Shown here: positions 1 to 9,227 of the stretch, one piece after another | How positions within the stretch are numbered: position 1 is the first letter of the stretch | Layout of the letters: the number at the start of each line of letters is the position of its first letter | Origin: a virus | Direction: 5' to 3' (one strand) | Length of the DNA: 40,874 nt | IMG/VR virus record: IMGVR_UViG_3300008218_003004 | Span: 1-40,874 of that record | The notes under the pieces: generated by a model | Seen by the model: the letters and a program-made list of their open reading frames with translations, nothing else | The model's database searches: none | Told to the model about the DNA's origin: nothing | Program-made: the position numbers and the translations under genes

Positions 1-294
1 TCATGCCCAGACACGAACCGGCGTCGATGGCGCATCAATCTCAAACGGCTGCAATTCAGCCGGAAGTGCTTCGCCCCGGTAGTTGACGTGCCAGCCGGGG
101 ACGGGAGCCAGCTCAGGGTAGACGATGCCGTCTTCGCTGGTTAGCATTTCCCCCGTGGCTTCGCGGATCACGCCGATCACGTCCAGTGCATGGCCTTGTG
201 GAACAATCGTTCCAAACTCAGTTGCGAAACCGGCTGCACCAAGTGCCGCGTCGAATGCTTCTTTGGATTCGGCTTTCAAGTAGTAGTCGTTCAT
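1..294 (-). CDS. Hypothetical protein at the distal end of the tail-fibre cluster
   Basis: A 97-residue soluble protein with no signal peptide or membrane segment. It is the last gene of the late operon in this window, and its start codon overlaps the stop of the preceding fibre gene by 4 nt (ATGA), so the two are probably translationally coupled. I recognise no domain. Small proteins in this position are often fibre-assembly chaperones or lectin-like accessories, but nothing in the sequence proves that here. The stop codon sits at the very first bases of the window, so the gene is complete. Confidence 0.75.
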   Translation of the reverse strand: MNDYYLKAESKEAFDAALGAAGFATEFGTIVPQGHALDVIGVIREATGEMLTSEDGIVYPELAPVPGWHVNYRGEALPAELQPFEIDAPSTPVRVWA

Positions 295-1469
295 GCTGTC
301 CTGTCCTCAAGTTCACCTGCAGGCATTGTGTAGGGGTAATACCGGAGGCTTCTTATGTGCCCGTTCGCGTAGCTGGCGAAACCGCCACCGATGCTTAACA
401 CATCCTGCGCTTTATTCGTTGAGCCCGATTCTTGCACGTTCGCCGGGAGTCCGTTCACGGAATATGCAAAATAGCCGTCCGAGAAAGAGAACCCGAATCT
501 GGTGACGTTGCCTGTCAAGAGTGGGTGGTCAAAAGCGTGGGTGTACTGAGACGCGCCGTTTTTCCTTGTCGTTGCAGATGCTCCCGCGTTGGTCAGCCGA
601 AGAAGCGCATTATACTCAGAGCTAGAGACGTCATTGATTGTGGCCGCGAATTGGATATTCCCCGGCACATAACTGCTGGCCGAATAGAAATCGACGAACA
701 GAGTTCCCTGCCCTTGGGTGAACCACGGGGACATATCATTAACGTCGGCGAGCTCATTTGCTCTTGTCGCTGCTGCCCCGGTAGTTGGGATGTAAGAGGT
801 GAAGGAACTTCCCGTCTCGTAGGAGGCCGCAGCGAAATAGCCTTCGCTGCTCCCAGACCCTGGATCGCCGATAGCAAAGTAAAGGATGCCAACCTCCCCC
901 TCGGCCCCTGCCAACAAGTTGAACGATGCCCAGAGGATAAACCACCCATCTTTCAGAGGCACAGCCCCTGACTCTATCACGCTTGGTGTGTTGACCGTTA
1001 CGTCACCAGCGGCGTTGACGAGGACGTTGCCGGCAGTCTCTACGATGTTTCCGCCGAGTCGGAACCCAGCCCCACCCACCACAGGCTTGACGATTAGCGA
1101 AACGACGTGCGGCCCCGTTGTCGCGGGGTTATTGAACGCTTGGCTTGAAAGGTGCAGCGCCGTGCCGCCCACGACGTGCCGGACAAAACCCTGCAAGGCC
1201 GAAACCGGAGTGGCTGAAGACGAAACTTGCTCATCCGTCGTGGGGGCGCTGTCGAAGGCTCCGAACCCGCTTTCGTCGCTTGTGGGTAAAAAATTCGTCC
1301 GCGCCTCTTCAATCGGAATTCCCAGCGGCTCCCCTGTTACCGGGTCGTGATCAAAGCGCGGCTCATCGATCGCGGCTGTTTGTAGCACACCGTTCGCGTC
1401 CCAGTACGTCGCTGCGCTGTTGCGGGTGAACGTGATGAGGTCTTCAAACTTCACAGTTTTGTTGAGCAT
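291..1469 (-). CDS. Phage spike/tail fibre protein with lectin-like domain
   Basis: A 392-residue structural protein. The N-terminus (residues 7-60) carries the pattern FTRNSAATYWDANGVLQ, then EPRFDHDPVTGEPLG and IEEARTNFL, which is typical of the phage head-spike/fibre family that precedes a concanavalin-like sandwich. Residues of about 90-385 are rich in beta-forming and Gly/Ser residues, consistent with a LamG/lectin-like receptor-binding part. It starts with ATG directly at the stop of the upstream fibre gene (TAATG). Its likely role is recognition of a host surface carbohydrate at the tail tip or baseplate. The family is recognised from the motif; the ligand is unknown. Confidence 0.75.
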   Translation of the reverse strand: MLNKTVKFEDLITFTRNSAATYWDANGVLQTAAIDEPRFDHDPVTGEPLGIPIEEARTNFLPTSDESGFGAFDSAPTTDEQVSSSATPVSALQGFVRHVVGGTALHLSSQAFNNPATTGPHVVSLIVKPVVGGAGFRLGGNIVETAGNVLVNAAGDVTVNTPSVIESGAVPLKDGWFILWASFNLLAGAEGEVGILYFAIGDPGSGSSEGYFAAASYETGSSFTSYIPTTGAAATRANELADVNDMSPWFTQGQGTLFVDFYSASSYVPGNIQFAATINDVSSSEYNALLRLTNAGASATTRKNGASQYTHAFDHPLLTGNVTRFGFSFSDGYFAYSVNGLPANVQESGSTNKAQDVLSIGGGFASYANGHIRSLRYYPYTMPAGELEDRTA

Positions 1470-2095
1470 TACGCGCCCCCCAGTGCATAGGATTGATTGA
1501 TAAAGTCGAGGCGCAAGGTGCCCAAGTCGCCGTGCAGGGACTGGATCAGGGCCAGAACACGCTCTTCATAACCCGCAAGAGCATCCACCGCTTCCTGCAG
1601 GGTCGTGCTGTTTGGGTATTCGCCCTGCTCTACGCCCGTGCCGGTTTGATTCTGGTACAGCTTCAGGGTGCCGCTATCGGACACCCAGAAGTATTCGGTG
1701 TCACTGGTGGCAGACTCGCCGGCGGCAATGCTCGGATAGATCGTTGCGCCGGTTCCGGCAACGCCGCCAAGCTGGCCCAGCAGCCCCTGGAGCTTGCGCA
1801 TGGCCCGGGTAAATATGGCCGCCGTCTCAATATCACCCTGGGCCATTTCCGGGATGCCGTCGCTGGTGAAGTCTCGCTGTACCGCATAGGCACCTGATTT
1901 CCCGGTCCCACCGTAAGGTGCTGTCAGGGTGATCTGGGTGTCGCTATCCACGCTTGCCACGTCATAGACCAGGCTGACGCCGGCCATCACGAAACTGTCA
2001 CCCACCTGGACGTTTGCAAGCCATTGCGTCCCAGATCCAGACACAACTGCGCTGCCGTTCACCACCGTGGCGGTGCCCGTTTTATATTGAGCCAT
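1469..2095 (-). CDS. Tail fibre/collar-type structural protein
   Basis: A 208-residue protein. The N-terminal half (residues 1-80) is a small beta domain with the pattern TGTATVVNGSAVVSGSGTQW and a later TLTAPYGGTGKSGAY, as in many phage tail-fibre N-terminal attachment domains. The remainder, with repeated short hydrophobic heptads, could trimerise. It lies between the large tail-tip protein (12-bp gap) and the spike gene, and is probably translated from the same late mRNA. Assignment to tail fibre rests on this domain and the position; a baseplate adaptor is an alternative. Confidence 0.7.
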   Translation of the reverse strand: MAQYKTGTATVVNGSAVVSGSGTQWLANVQVGDSFVMAGVSLVYDVASVDSDTQITLTAPYGGTGKSGAYAVQRDFTSDGIPEMAQGDIETAAIFTRAMRKLQGLLGQLGGVAGTGATIYPSIAAGESATSDTEYFWVSDSGTLKLYQNQTGTGVEQGEYPNSTTLQEAVDALAGYEERVLALIQSLHGDLGTLRLDFINQSYALGGA

Positions 2096-2107
2096 TGGTT
2101 GCTCCGG

Positions 2108-5100
2108 TTATTCCTGCATGAAGTAGAAATCGCTGAGGTGGGCTTCGGCTTCCATTGTTTTGTTGCCCGTTGTCTCCATCGAGACTTTTAAGGCGTCACC
2201 CGGATTGAAGTCATTAATTGTGTAGGTGCCGGTCAATGCAAAGGTTTCATTGCCTTCAGGTGTACTTACCGTTACTTCGTCATTTTCCAGATCAACAAAG
2301 CATTCAACCCCGTAGAACTGCCCAAGAGGTGCAACGATCACAGTCGTCCTCGGCACCACTACGGTCACTGTCGATATGGTTCGGGTTTCTGTAGTAATTC
2401 CCTGCCTTAGCCTTATTCTATGTGTTTCTGTCCATTCCCTATCATCACCAGAGCCTGAATAAACCCAGTCGCTTTCTATTTCATATTGGGCCTGACAGAA
2501 GTTGGCGCCACTGTCCCTGCATGAGAAAAGCTTCATGTTCATGACGGTATTAACGCTATCGCCACTTCCGTAGATGCCATTTGCAGCAGCACGGAAAGAG
2601 AAGCCCACCTTCATCCTGAAGTTTGAGCTAGCCTCCGCCTGATCAATAATGTAGCGAGGCGCGTAATGATAAAAATCGACCTTATCGCCATTTCCTGACG
2701 TCTCAAGCCAAAGGGAATACCTGCCTCTATTTAAAGCTGCACTACCCCCGCCAACCACGCTGAAATTGTCATCAGGCACAAATGCTGTGAGGAAGTTATC
2801 GTGAACATAGAGCTTCCTGCCGTTGTAGGAATCCACGCCTATTAGTGTGGTTTCCCGGCCAGCAGTAAAATCAGTCCCGTCAAATTTCAGGTACTTCTGA
2901 TCGCCGTCACCAAAGTAGAAAGTGCCATCGTTTTCGATGAACGCCCGCCAGTTGGTGCCATCGTAATAGCCCAGATGGGTGGCTGTGAGGTTCAGGCCCG
3001 CAGTCGGTGTATCTCCAAGGCGGGAAGGTATGTTTTGCAGGTTGCTGGACCAGTCAGCGCCGGCAGTAGCGCCAGACTCGACCCCGCCCAGCTTTGTCCC
3101 TTCCCCGCTGTTGATGTCGCCTAGAGAGCCTGGCTTGTCACTCAAGTTGGCATAACCGCTGCCGCCGGTGATCGTCACCGCTCCGGAAAAGGCCGCGCTA
3201 CCATCGCTGTACACAGCAAACAGGGTCACACCATCGTACTGATAGGTGATCATGCCGGTCTTGCTGTCGGCGGACTTGGGGCCAATAGTGGCTACGGCAT
3301 CGCCCACAACGCTTTCCACCTGCCCCGCCACACTGATTTTTTCAGTAGCTGCCAGGGTGCCGGTGACAATCTTCGAGGCCGTGAGCTTGACGATCTTGGT
3401 GCCTTCGATGGCGTTATCTTCCAGATTCGCATCGATAAAGGCTTTGTCAGCGTCGGTAACCGTGGCCCAGGGGCTCAGACCATCCACCTCGGCAGCGGCA
3501 AGGCTGGGAGTGGTGACACTGAATTCCTGACTCACACTTCCCTGACCGAACGCGTCATAGGTCGCGAAGCGCAGGAAGTATTCCGTGTTATCTGCCAGGC
3601 CAGCAATAATCACTGGCCCGCCATAGGCTTGCGCCACCTGATTGGTCGGGCCCGGCGTGAATCCTTCGCTCTGGCTCAGCCAAACACGGGTTTCCTTGTA
3701 ATCCAGATCCTCCGGCGGGTCATAGTCGATCTGCAGGGACCGGAAACTGGCGGACACAGTGATAGCGTCGGGCAATTCTGGCGCCACGTTCTCCACGGGC
3801 AATTTTGCGGCCTGTGCGCTTAGTTGGTTCTGGCGGCCCCGGCAGTACACCCTGACCTCAAAAGCCCGCCACGCGCCAGCCTGACCCTGCTCTCGCGCAT
3901 AGTCTTCGGCATTCTTCTCGTAGGTGTAGACGAAAGCGGGATCAACCACCCACTCCGTGCGCACCAGAGAGTCATCCGCCCAGATTTCCACCTGGTAATC
4001 CTTGAAGTACAGATCCAGAGAGCCGCGAGAGGCACCCAGCTGGCCTTCGCTGCCCATTTCCAGCCACTCGGTAACGCTGGTCTTGCGCCAGACGAACTTG
4101 GCGTCACGGCCACCAAAAACAGCATCGTTGCCTTGCTCGAAAAGCTCCAGGCCGTGGACATTGGGCACCTCTACAACTTCATCCACTTCCTCGTCGCCTG
4201 GGTCGGCGTTCAGAATCTTGGTGGTGGTGATCTCTTGGATCGGTGCATCAGGCACGACATTGCCGGACAGGGATACACCACGCGCCCGGATCTCGTAGGT
4301 CTTACCATCGCTGGGAACTACAAAGCCCGCTTCCGGGGAGGCCGGACCCACCTCAAACCAGCCCTGCTGACCCTTTTCCCGGTATTCCACCAGTGCGTAT
4401 TTGTAGCTGCTGACGCTGGGCGGCTGGACTGATACCTCAATGGTGGACAGGTTGGCGTTTGCGCTTCGCGGGGTGTTGGTCAGCTCTGCAACTGTTACCG
4501 AAACCGGGTTCACTGTGTCTTCCGGGATGTCCGGGGTCACAGGGATTGAACCGGTCAGCTGATGGACCACATAAGCTGATTGCCAGACGTTCAGGGCAGT
4601 GGGCTGAGGGCTTCTAAGCGGGGAAAGAATTTCGTTACTGCTGCTTGAGTAGTAACGATAAACATTCGGCACGGGCGTAATAATGAAATCCAGCCCCTCG
4701 CCACCTCGCGTACCTTGGAACCCTGGAACTTCCGCTTCGCCATAAAAGGCGTGGAAGTTTCCCTCTGTGATGTCTCCAGGGATTGAGGTTTCACCATCAA
4801 TCACAAAGTACAATGCACCGGGACCACCCGGCGCCCCAGTTCCTGGGTATGCACGCGCCCAGCTGTCTGCTTGATAGAATTGTGAGTGTGTGCCGGCGTC
4901 GCCACCAGAAAGATCAATAAGACCGTTGTCACCTATAGCGAAGCCACGGCAAATAATGGCCAATCCGGCACCTGAATTACCGCCTGAAGAACCAGGCCCA
5001 AGGAAGGTGAGGTCTTGGAATGTGGGGGTTTTGGCTACAAATCCCCCCCCATGACCACTGCTGCCCCATAGATAAGCCGGCAGGCCTCGGAGACTCCCAT

Positions 5101-7279
5101 CTGATACCTCAAGGCCGGCACGCGCCGCGCTTATAACTTGCCCGCCAACCGGCTCTAACTCAGGGAAAGAGCCCTCCAGCTCTACTGGCTGACCGCCAGA
5201 TTCAAACCGATAGTATCCAGAGGAATAAACCCATTGCAGGCCATTTTGTTTGAAGATATTGGAATCTGGCTGGGGCATGGATTCGGCACGCAGATAGCCC
5301 GGCAAGCCACGGTTTTCGTTCTCCCACTTGGCATATCGGATCGAATAGGTGGGGTCTGTGGTTATCTGGTCCAGCCCTTGCCCACCAGGCTGACCATTTC
5401 CTCTGCCATCGATTTTCCCGTTGTTCTGGAAGTAACCAGCAACACGAATCTGGACGTTCTCGGTGACCGTGACAACTACGCCACCATCAATGGTCAGATC
5501 TTCAGGGCACCAATAGATGGCGGCGGCGTCTGAAATTGACGCATGCCCATCCAGAGTGATGTTTGATGTGATGCGCCGGCCACCGGCCTCCTCAAGGACA
5601 GCACCCGGGAAGTTGGCCGCGCTGATCTCAGTACCTTCGCTCTGGTACCAGCTCAACGGGAGCGCAGAGCCAAACTCATCAACCGGCAATTCACTGGCCC
5701 GCTGGCTGGACCCGAACAGGTCCACGGTGACCTTGCCCGTCTGCCAGTCCACCTTGACCTGCTGGACCTCGAAATTCCGATTCAGCGTCACATCCACCTG
5801 GTCGGTGCTGTAGTCCTTAACCCCGGCCAGGTTCACCCGGACAATATCGCCCACTTCCAGGTCGTTGTTCTCAGGGGAAAGCTCAAGGGAAGTGCGCAAA
5901 GGCGGGCCAGCGTAGCGATCGCGCAGGCTGTCGAGGATGTTCTTGATGGTGGTATAGGTGTGCCGCTCCGCTGTAAGACCCCGAAACTCGATTTCCAGCG
6001 TTTCGGACTGGCCATTTCGCTCGATGGAGCCGGAGTCCAGCAGCCGGTTTACCCGGGTGAAATCCTCCTTTCGCTGATTCCAGTTCCAAAAGACGAGGAT
6101 GTCATTGATCATCCCGCCCATGTCGTGCTCAAGAGTTGCTGCTTTAAGCACATTCCCTTCGTTAAGAACCCGGGAGTATCCACTTTGAGAAGGGATAAGG
6201 GTCATGCGACGAAGGCCAATTTGACCGTCGGAGTAGATCGGCGGATAGCAACCCATCAGCCGGAAGACCTGCTCTTCTACGAATTTCTTACCGCTCTCCT
6301 TCTCCAACCCGGAAAGCTGAACAGAGAGACCCGCATCAAAATCATCAAGATCCCAAAGGTCGGCGCCGATATTCACGTATTCAGATGTTCGAATGAATTC
6401 AGGCCCAACCCCCATGTGCCAATGATCTGGCAGGTATTCTCCCGGGTAGCCGTAAATTGAGCCTGTCAGCAGGGCATAGGCCAGCATCGGTGCCGGCATG
6501 TCCAGATAAACGTATTCCGTGACTTTCGGCGCATTGTCGCGCTTCTCATCCGGGTCTACCTCAATGGCCAATGGCGTGGTGCCCAGAACGCCCCTGGTGA
6601 CCTGCTTCAGGGTGTTGGTGCTTTCGTCAATCTCCTCCGCCATGGCGATTTCAAAGGCGTCGTTTTCTCCTTCAAGGCGCACCAAGCAGATTCTTTTCCC
6701 GCTGGCCAGGGTGCGGCCAGACGGGCTAACAGGCTGTTTCACCAGCTTCAGGCCGTTCACGGAGTAAACCTCAATCTCCGTGGCGTCAGCAGCCAGCGAG
6801 GCGCTGAGCGTGGTTTCCTTCAGGACAAATATGTCATCACGCATCTGGCGCTGAATGTCAGCGCACTTGAAGGTGTATTCCTGCTCTTTGTAGGAGGCAC
6901 CCTGGATCAGCTGGGTTTGCACCAGGGTGAATGATGACCAGGACAGCTCAGCAAAGCCGGCGTAATATCGAACCCGCTTGTTCCGCAGGCCTTTGTCATC
7001 GTTCAACTTCGCCTGCTGCAGCTCAGTCAGCCCTTCATCAGCAATGCGGATCGTCATGGAGCCGATCTTGCTGTTGGCCTTATCCGGATCAAGCTTCTGG
7101 CTGGTGCTGTCCACCCGGGTCAGCACCCCATCGGTCACATTGGCGCCTGCAAGACCGTCAATCGGGTGGCTGGTGAAGTAGTGGTAATCCTCTCCCCCGA
7201 AGTCGAACTCAATAACGAAACGCGGTTCCCGGACAGCTTCTGTGTTCAGAGAGCCAAAGGCGCTGTTATGCGTTCTCAT
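2108..7279 (-). CDS. Tip-attachment protein J-like central tail fibre/hub
   Basis: A 1723-residue protein, the largest in the window. Residues 1-560 form the tail-hub-like part; about 590-900 is a Gly-rich, low-complexity beta region with clusters such as GRGNGQPGGQG; about 925-1265 looks like a series of fibronectin type III domains ending in YFLRFATYDAFGQGS. Residues of about 1260-1400 carry the DNAIEGTKIVKLTASKIVTG segment typical of the J C-terminal region, and 1480-1723 is an unrelated beta-sandwich-like tip. It follows a 136-aa tail gene with a 14-bp overlap. Inferred role: closes the tail tube and contacts the host receptor. The Gly-rich insertion is unusual for classical lambda J. Confidence 0.85.
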   Translation of the reverse strand: MRTHNSAFGSLNTEAVREPRFVIEFDFGGEDYHYFTSHPIDGLAGANVTDGVLTRVDSTSQKLDPDKANSKIGSMTIRIADEGLTELQQAKLNDDKGLRNKRVRYYAGFAELSWSSFTLVQTQLIQGASYKEQEYTFKCADIQRQMRDDIFVLKETTLSASLAADATEIEVYSVNGLKLVKQPVSPSGRTLASGKRICLVRLEGENDAFEIAMAEEIDESTNTLKQVTRGVLGTTPLAIEVDPDEKRDNAPKVTEYVYLDMPAPMLAYALLTGSIYGYPGEYLPDHWHMGVGPEFIRTSEYVNIGADLWDLDDFDAGLSVQLSGLEKESGKKFVEEQVFRLMGCYPPIYSDGQIGLRRMTLIPSQSGYSRVLNEGNVLKAATLEHDMGGMINDILVFWNWNQRKEDFTRVNRLLDSGSIERNGQSETLEIEFRGLTAERHTYTTIKNILDSLRDRYAGPPLRTSLELSPENNDLEVGDIVRVNLAGVKDYSTDQVDVTLNRNFEVQQVKVDWQTGKVTVDLFGSSQRASELPVDEFGSALPLSWYQSEGTEISAANFPGAVLEEAGGRRITSNITLDGHASISDAAAIYWCPEDLTIDGGVVVTVTENVQIRVAGYFQNNGKIDGRGNGQPGGQGLDQITTDPTYSIRYAKWENENRGLPGYLRAESMPQPDSNIFKQNGLQWVYSSGYYRFESGGQPVELEGSFPELEPVGGQVISAARAGLEVSDGSLRGLPAYLWGSSGHGGGFVAKTPTFQDLTFLGPGSSGGNSGAGLAIICRGFAIGDNGLIDLSGGDAGTHSQFYQADSWARAYPGTGAPGGPGALYFVIDGETSIPGDITEGNFHAFYGEAEVPGFQGTRGGEGLDFIITPVPNVYRYYSSSSNEILSPLRSPQPTALNVWQSAYVVHQLTGSIPVTPDIPEDTVNPVSVTVAELTNTPRSANANLSTIEVSVQPPSVSSYKYALVEYREKGQQGWFEVGPASPEAGFVVPSDGKTYEIRARGVSLSGNVVPDAPIQEITTTKILNADPGDEEVDEVVEVPNVHGLELFEQGNDAVFGGRDAKFVWRKTSVTEWLEMGSEGQLGASRGSLDLYFKDYQVEIWADDSLVRTEWVVDPAFVYTYEKNAEDYAREQGQAGAWRAFEVRVYCRGRQNQLSAQAAKLPVENVAPELPDAITVSASFRSLQIDYDPPEDLDYKETRVWLSQSEGFTPGPTNQVAQAYGGPVIIAGLADNTEYFLRFATYDAFGQGSVSQEFSVTTPSLAAAEVDGLSPWATVTDADKAFIDANLEDNAIEGTKIVKLTASKIVTGTLAATEKISVAGQVESVVGDAVATIGPKSADSKTGMITYQYDGVTLFAVYSDGSAAFSGAVTITGGSGYANLSDKPGSLGDINSGEGTKLGGVESGATAGADWSSNLQNIPSRLGDTPTAGLNLTATHLGYYDGTNWRAFIENDGTFYFGDGDQKYLKFDGTDFTAGRETTLIGVDSYNGRKLYVHDNFLTAFVPDDNFSVVGGGSAALNRGRYSLWLETSGNGDKVDFYHYAPRYIIDQAEASSNFRMKVGFSFRAAANGIYGSGDSVNTVMNMKLFSCRDSGANFCQAQYEIESDWVYSGSGDDREWTETHRIRLRQGITTETRTISTVTVVVPRTTVIVAPLGQFYGVECFVDLENDEVTVSTPEGNETFALTGTYTINDFNPGDALKVSMETTGNKTMEAEAHLSDFYFMQE

Positions 7280-7676
7280 CGAAGACCTTCACTTGCCAAG
7301 AGTAGGAGTAGAAACCAGCCGAATTGATCAGGCGCTTGCTGGGGTTACCGCGGAGCTTGTATGTCACCGGGTCAACAGGAGCGCCAGGGGCTCCCATGAG
7401 GTCCACACTGAATAGCTCGCCAGCGGCCACAGAAAGCACAAACTCACGCATTTCGGCTAGAAGCCCCACATCATCAATCGCCACCGTGGTGAAGCTGTCT
7501 CGCTCTTCAATCCGGTAAAACGTGGTGAATTCCTTACCATTCAGCGTGGTGAGCGTGTTTTCCTCACGGTTGAAGGTCGGCGAAACGCCCTCAATGCCGA
7601 CTTCCAGCTCATAAGTCTCACCGGCAGTGTGGCCCGAAGTGACCCCTCGCTTTGCCGTGTAGATGATTACCGCCAT
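7266..7676 (-). CDS. Minor tail protein upstream of the tip protein
   Basis: A 136-residue protein. I chose the ATG at 7676 because it is preceded by GGAGAAAG at good spacing, while an upstream extension would run through a terminator hairpin. It is rich in beta strands (IIYTAKRGVTSGHTAGETY at the start, SYSWQVKVFDENA at the end) and has no cysteines or signal peptide. Its stop overlaps the start of the J-like gene by 14 bp. The position between tape measure and tail-tip genes is that of lambda M/L or distal-tail-type proteins. That function is inferred from context only. Confidence 0.75.
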   Translation of the reverse strand: MAVIIYTAKRGVTSGHTAGETYELEVGIEGVSPTFNREENTLTTLNGKEFTTFYRIEERDSFTTVAIDDVGLLAEMREFVLSVAAGELFSVDLMGAPGAPVDPVTYKLRGNPSKRLINSAGFYSYSWQVKVFDENA

Positions 7677-7691
7677 GCTTTCTCCAGGCAT

Positions 7692-7712
7692 AAAAAAAGG
7701 CCCCGAAGGGCC
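7692..7712 (-). terminator. Intrinsic terminator after the antirepressor gene
   Basis: On the minus strand a GGCCC stem, TTCG loop and GGGCC stem are followed by seven T. It ends the Rha-KilAC cassette just before the tail gene that starts at 7676. Late transcription from upstream would have to read through it to reach the tail-tip genes, as expected if late polymerase is modified by a Q-type antiterminator. Confidence 0.85.
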
Positions 7713-7747
7713 GTGTTTCATTCCAATGGGCGCAAAATTGCGCTCAT

Positions 7748-8473
7748 TTAGTCAACTGCTCGAATTTCTCTCCGGCGCTCCCAAAGCTCTTGGAGCTTGG
7801 TCAGCCCCTTGCCGGTCACCAGTGTGGTCACTGATTGCTGGAGTCCGTGGTCTGGGTGATTCCAGCTACCCAGTTTCACATCCAGATAACCCTGCTCGAT
7901 TTTGGCTTGGTATGGCTCTCTATAGCGGGTCACCCAGCCAATTTGGCGCATGAAAGCAAAAAGGCGCGTTCGCCCGGTGCCAATTGTCTTGGCGGCCTGT
8001 GCGACAGAGATAGAGTCATCCGCCTTGGTGACCTGGTCATAAAAGGCCACCTTCGGCGCAACCGACTGCAATTTGGATTCCAGCGCAATGCGGCCCTGCT
8101 CCGCCTCCATGGCCATGGCGAGAATGTCCAAGCGGCTAAGATTCGCCATATCCGGCACCTTCTGCTTCTGGTGCAGGTCAAAGAAGGCCCGGACCAGCCG
8201 CTTTTTGAATTCCCGAACTACGTCATTGTTGCGCATGTAAGTCAGGAGCAAGGTGGCGTGCTGCTCATTGAGGATGGCGAATTCGGTAGGCCGCCCGGCC
8301 CCGGATTTTGAATTCTGGATTTCAAATCCAATATTGCCGAACTCCTCCAGATCACTGGTGTTCTGACGGATAAGCTTGATGACGGACGAGTGCGGATTGC
8401 CCACACCTTCGGCAATGGCCAGAGAGGTGGTTACGGCATCGCCTGCTTCATTGGTGGCTACTAACTGGTTCAT
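7748..8473 (-). CDS. Rha-family regulator with C-terminal KilAC antirepressor domain
   Basis: A 241-residue protein. Residues of about 10-95 match the Rha regulatory domain (GNPHSSVIKLIRQN, GRPTEFAILNEQHATLLLTY, FKKRLVRAFFDL). Residues of about 140-238 match the KilAC/ANT domain of phage antirepressors (VAFYDQVTKADDSISVAQAA, GRTRLFAFMRQIGWV). Proteins of this build bind DNA or inactivate repressors. It overlaps the preceding 175-aa ORF by 4 nt (ATGA) and is followed by a terminator. Its place downstream of an Arc-like repressor gene parallels P22 ant, so a role as antirepressor of CI or of a superinfecting phage's repressor is a reasonable inference. Confidence 0.88.
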   Translation of the reverse strand: MNQLVATNEAGDAVTTSLAIAEGVGNPHSSVIKLIRQNTSDLEEFGNIGFEIQNSKSGAGRPTEFAILNEQHATLLLTYMRNNDVVREFKKRLVRAFFDLHQKQKVPDMANLSRLDILAMAMEAEQGRIALESKLQSVAPKVAFYDQVTKADDSISVAQAAKTIGTGRTRLFAFMRQIGWVTRYREPYQAKIEQGYLDVKLGSWNHPDHGLQQSVTTLVTGKGLTKLQELWERRREIRAVD

Positions 8474-8997
8474 GCTGCTTCCTCCAGTGCGCGAATGTAC
8501 GCATCTTCATCAATCATCAGGGCATTGCGGAGACGTGCGACAAGCTCTGCCTCCGGGATGGCGTCCAAATTGGCGCCAAGGTTTTTGGCTGACGCCTTGA
8601 GCCACCCATCCAAGCAGTTAAAGAAACCGACAAATTGGCCGCAGATAGAGTCCTGTTCGTAGCTTCTTTCGCTCCATTCGATGGAGTTGAAGCCTTCCAG
8701 CACTCCCTGTTCCGCCATCTTTGCGCACATTGAGGCAGCAATCTGCCCGAGCGGCCCCAGTGGGCCATCGTCGTCCCGGTAAGCCTTGAGCAGCATGTGG
8801 GCGGCGTTCTTGCCAGCCGCATTGCCGCCGCAGTAACCGCCAGACATTGGCATGTCCCAGCACCGCTGGCCGCCCTTGTCCTTGGTGTTCATGTAAGGCA
8901 ACCGCCAGTATGGGGTTTTAGCCCGGCTGTACTTCACGCCACGCGCCGCAGCGCGGATAGATTGATCACTGGTTTGGGATTCGCTAATATAGGTCAT
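8470..8997 (-). CDS. Unknown protein of the immI-like cassette
   Basis: A 175-residue protein starting at ATG 8997, preceded by GAAGGAAG at good spacing. No recognised domain. It contains four cysteines (in RCWDM, GGYCGG, ASMCAK, DSICGQ), a Gly-rich patch around residue 55-63 and an acidic C-terminal helix. It sits between the Arc-like repressor and the Rha-KilAC gene, with which it overlaps by 4 nt, so all three are probably one operon. Its translation-start region is complementary to a predicted antisense RNA on the plus strand. Being first in the operon after arc, it occupies the position of P22 ant but does not resemble Ant. Confidence 0.75.
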   Translation of the reverse strand: MTYISESQTSDQSIRAAARGVKYSRAKTPYWRLPYMNTKDKGGQRCWDMPMSGGYCGGNAAGKNAAHMLLKAYRDDDGPLGPLGQIAASMCAKMAEQGVLEGFNSIEWSERSYEQDSICGQFVGFFNCLDGWLKASAKNLGANLDAIPEAELVARLRNALMIDEDAYIRALEEAA

Positions 8998-9066
8998 GTC
9001 ACTTCCTTCAGATTTGACGTTTGCTCCGAAGCCCTGGGTGTTGCTGCACTCGGGGCTTCTCTCTTT
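8997..9066 (+). ncRNA. Candidate sar-like antisense RNA
   Basis: Prediction. On the plus strand TTGATC (8962-8967) is separated by 17 bp from TAATAT (8985-8990), giving a start near 8997. A strong imperfect hairpin, 13 pairs with two G-T wobbles and a 6-nt loop, lies at 9028-9059 and is followed by TCTCTTTC, so a transcript of about 70 nt could end near 9066. It would be antisense to the ribosome-binding site and start codon of the gene at 8470-8997. P22 sar is a similar short antisense RNA lying between arc and ant. The hairpin and promoter boxes are seen; transcription is inferred. Confidence 0.4.
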
Positions 9067-9227
9067 CAGGCCTCTGCCTGCTCTCTCTGCTTGCGCCATT
9101 TTAGGCCCTCCTCTACCAATGTAATAAACTCAGCGGTCGCGCTGCGGCGGTTCTTTTTGGACGTCTCTCTTACCGTGTCCAGCAGATCCGTTGGGATGCG
9201 CAAGTTGAACTGGGTGTCTTTTTTCAT
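9066..9227 (-). CDS. Arc-like ribbon-helix-helix repressor
   Basis: A 53-residue protein from the second of two adjacent ATG codons (9227), which sits about 5 nt after AGGGAAG; 53 residues is also the length of P22 Arc. Residues 4-11 (DTQFNLRI) form the DNA-contacting beta strand, followed by two helices (TDLLDTVRETSKKNRRS, then TAEFITLVEEGL), the standard Arc/MetJ ribbon-helix-helix fold that binds as a dimer of dimers. It is the first gene of the leftward cassette and is divergent from a second protein of the same fold at 9342. It probably represses the promoter in the region between them and thus the downstream antirepressor genes. Confidence 0.85.
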   Translation of the reverse strand: MKKDTQFNLRIPTDLLDTVRETSKKNRRSATAEFITLVEEGLKWRKQREQAEA

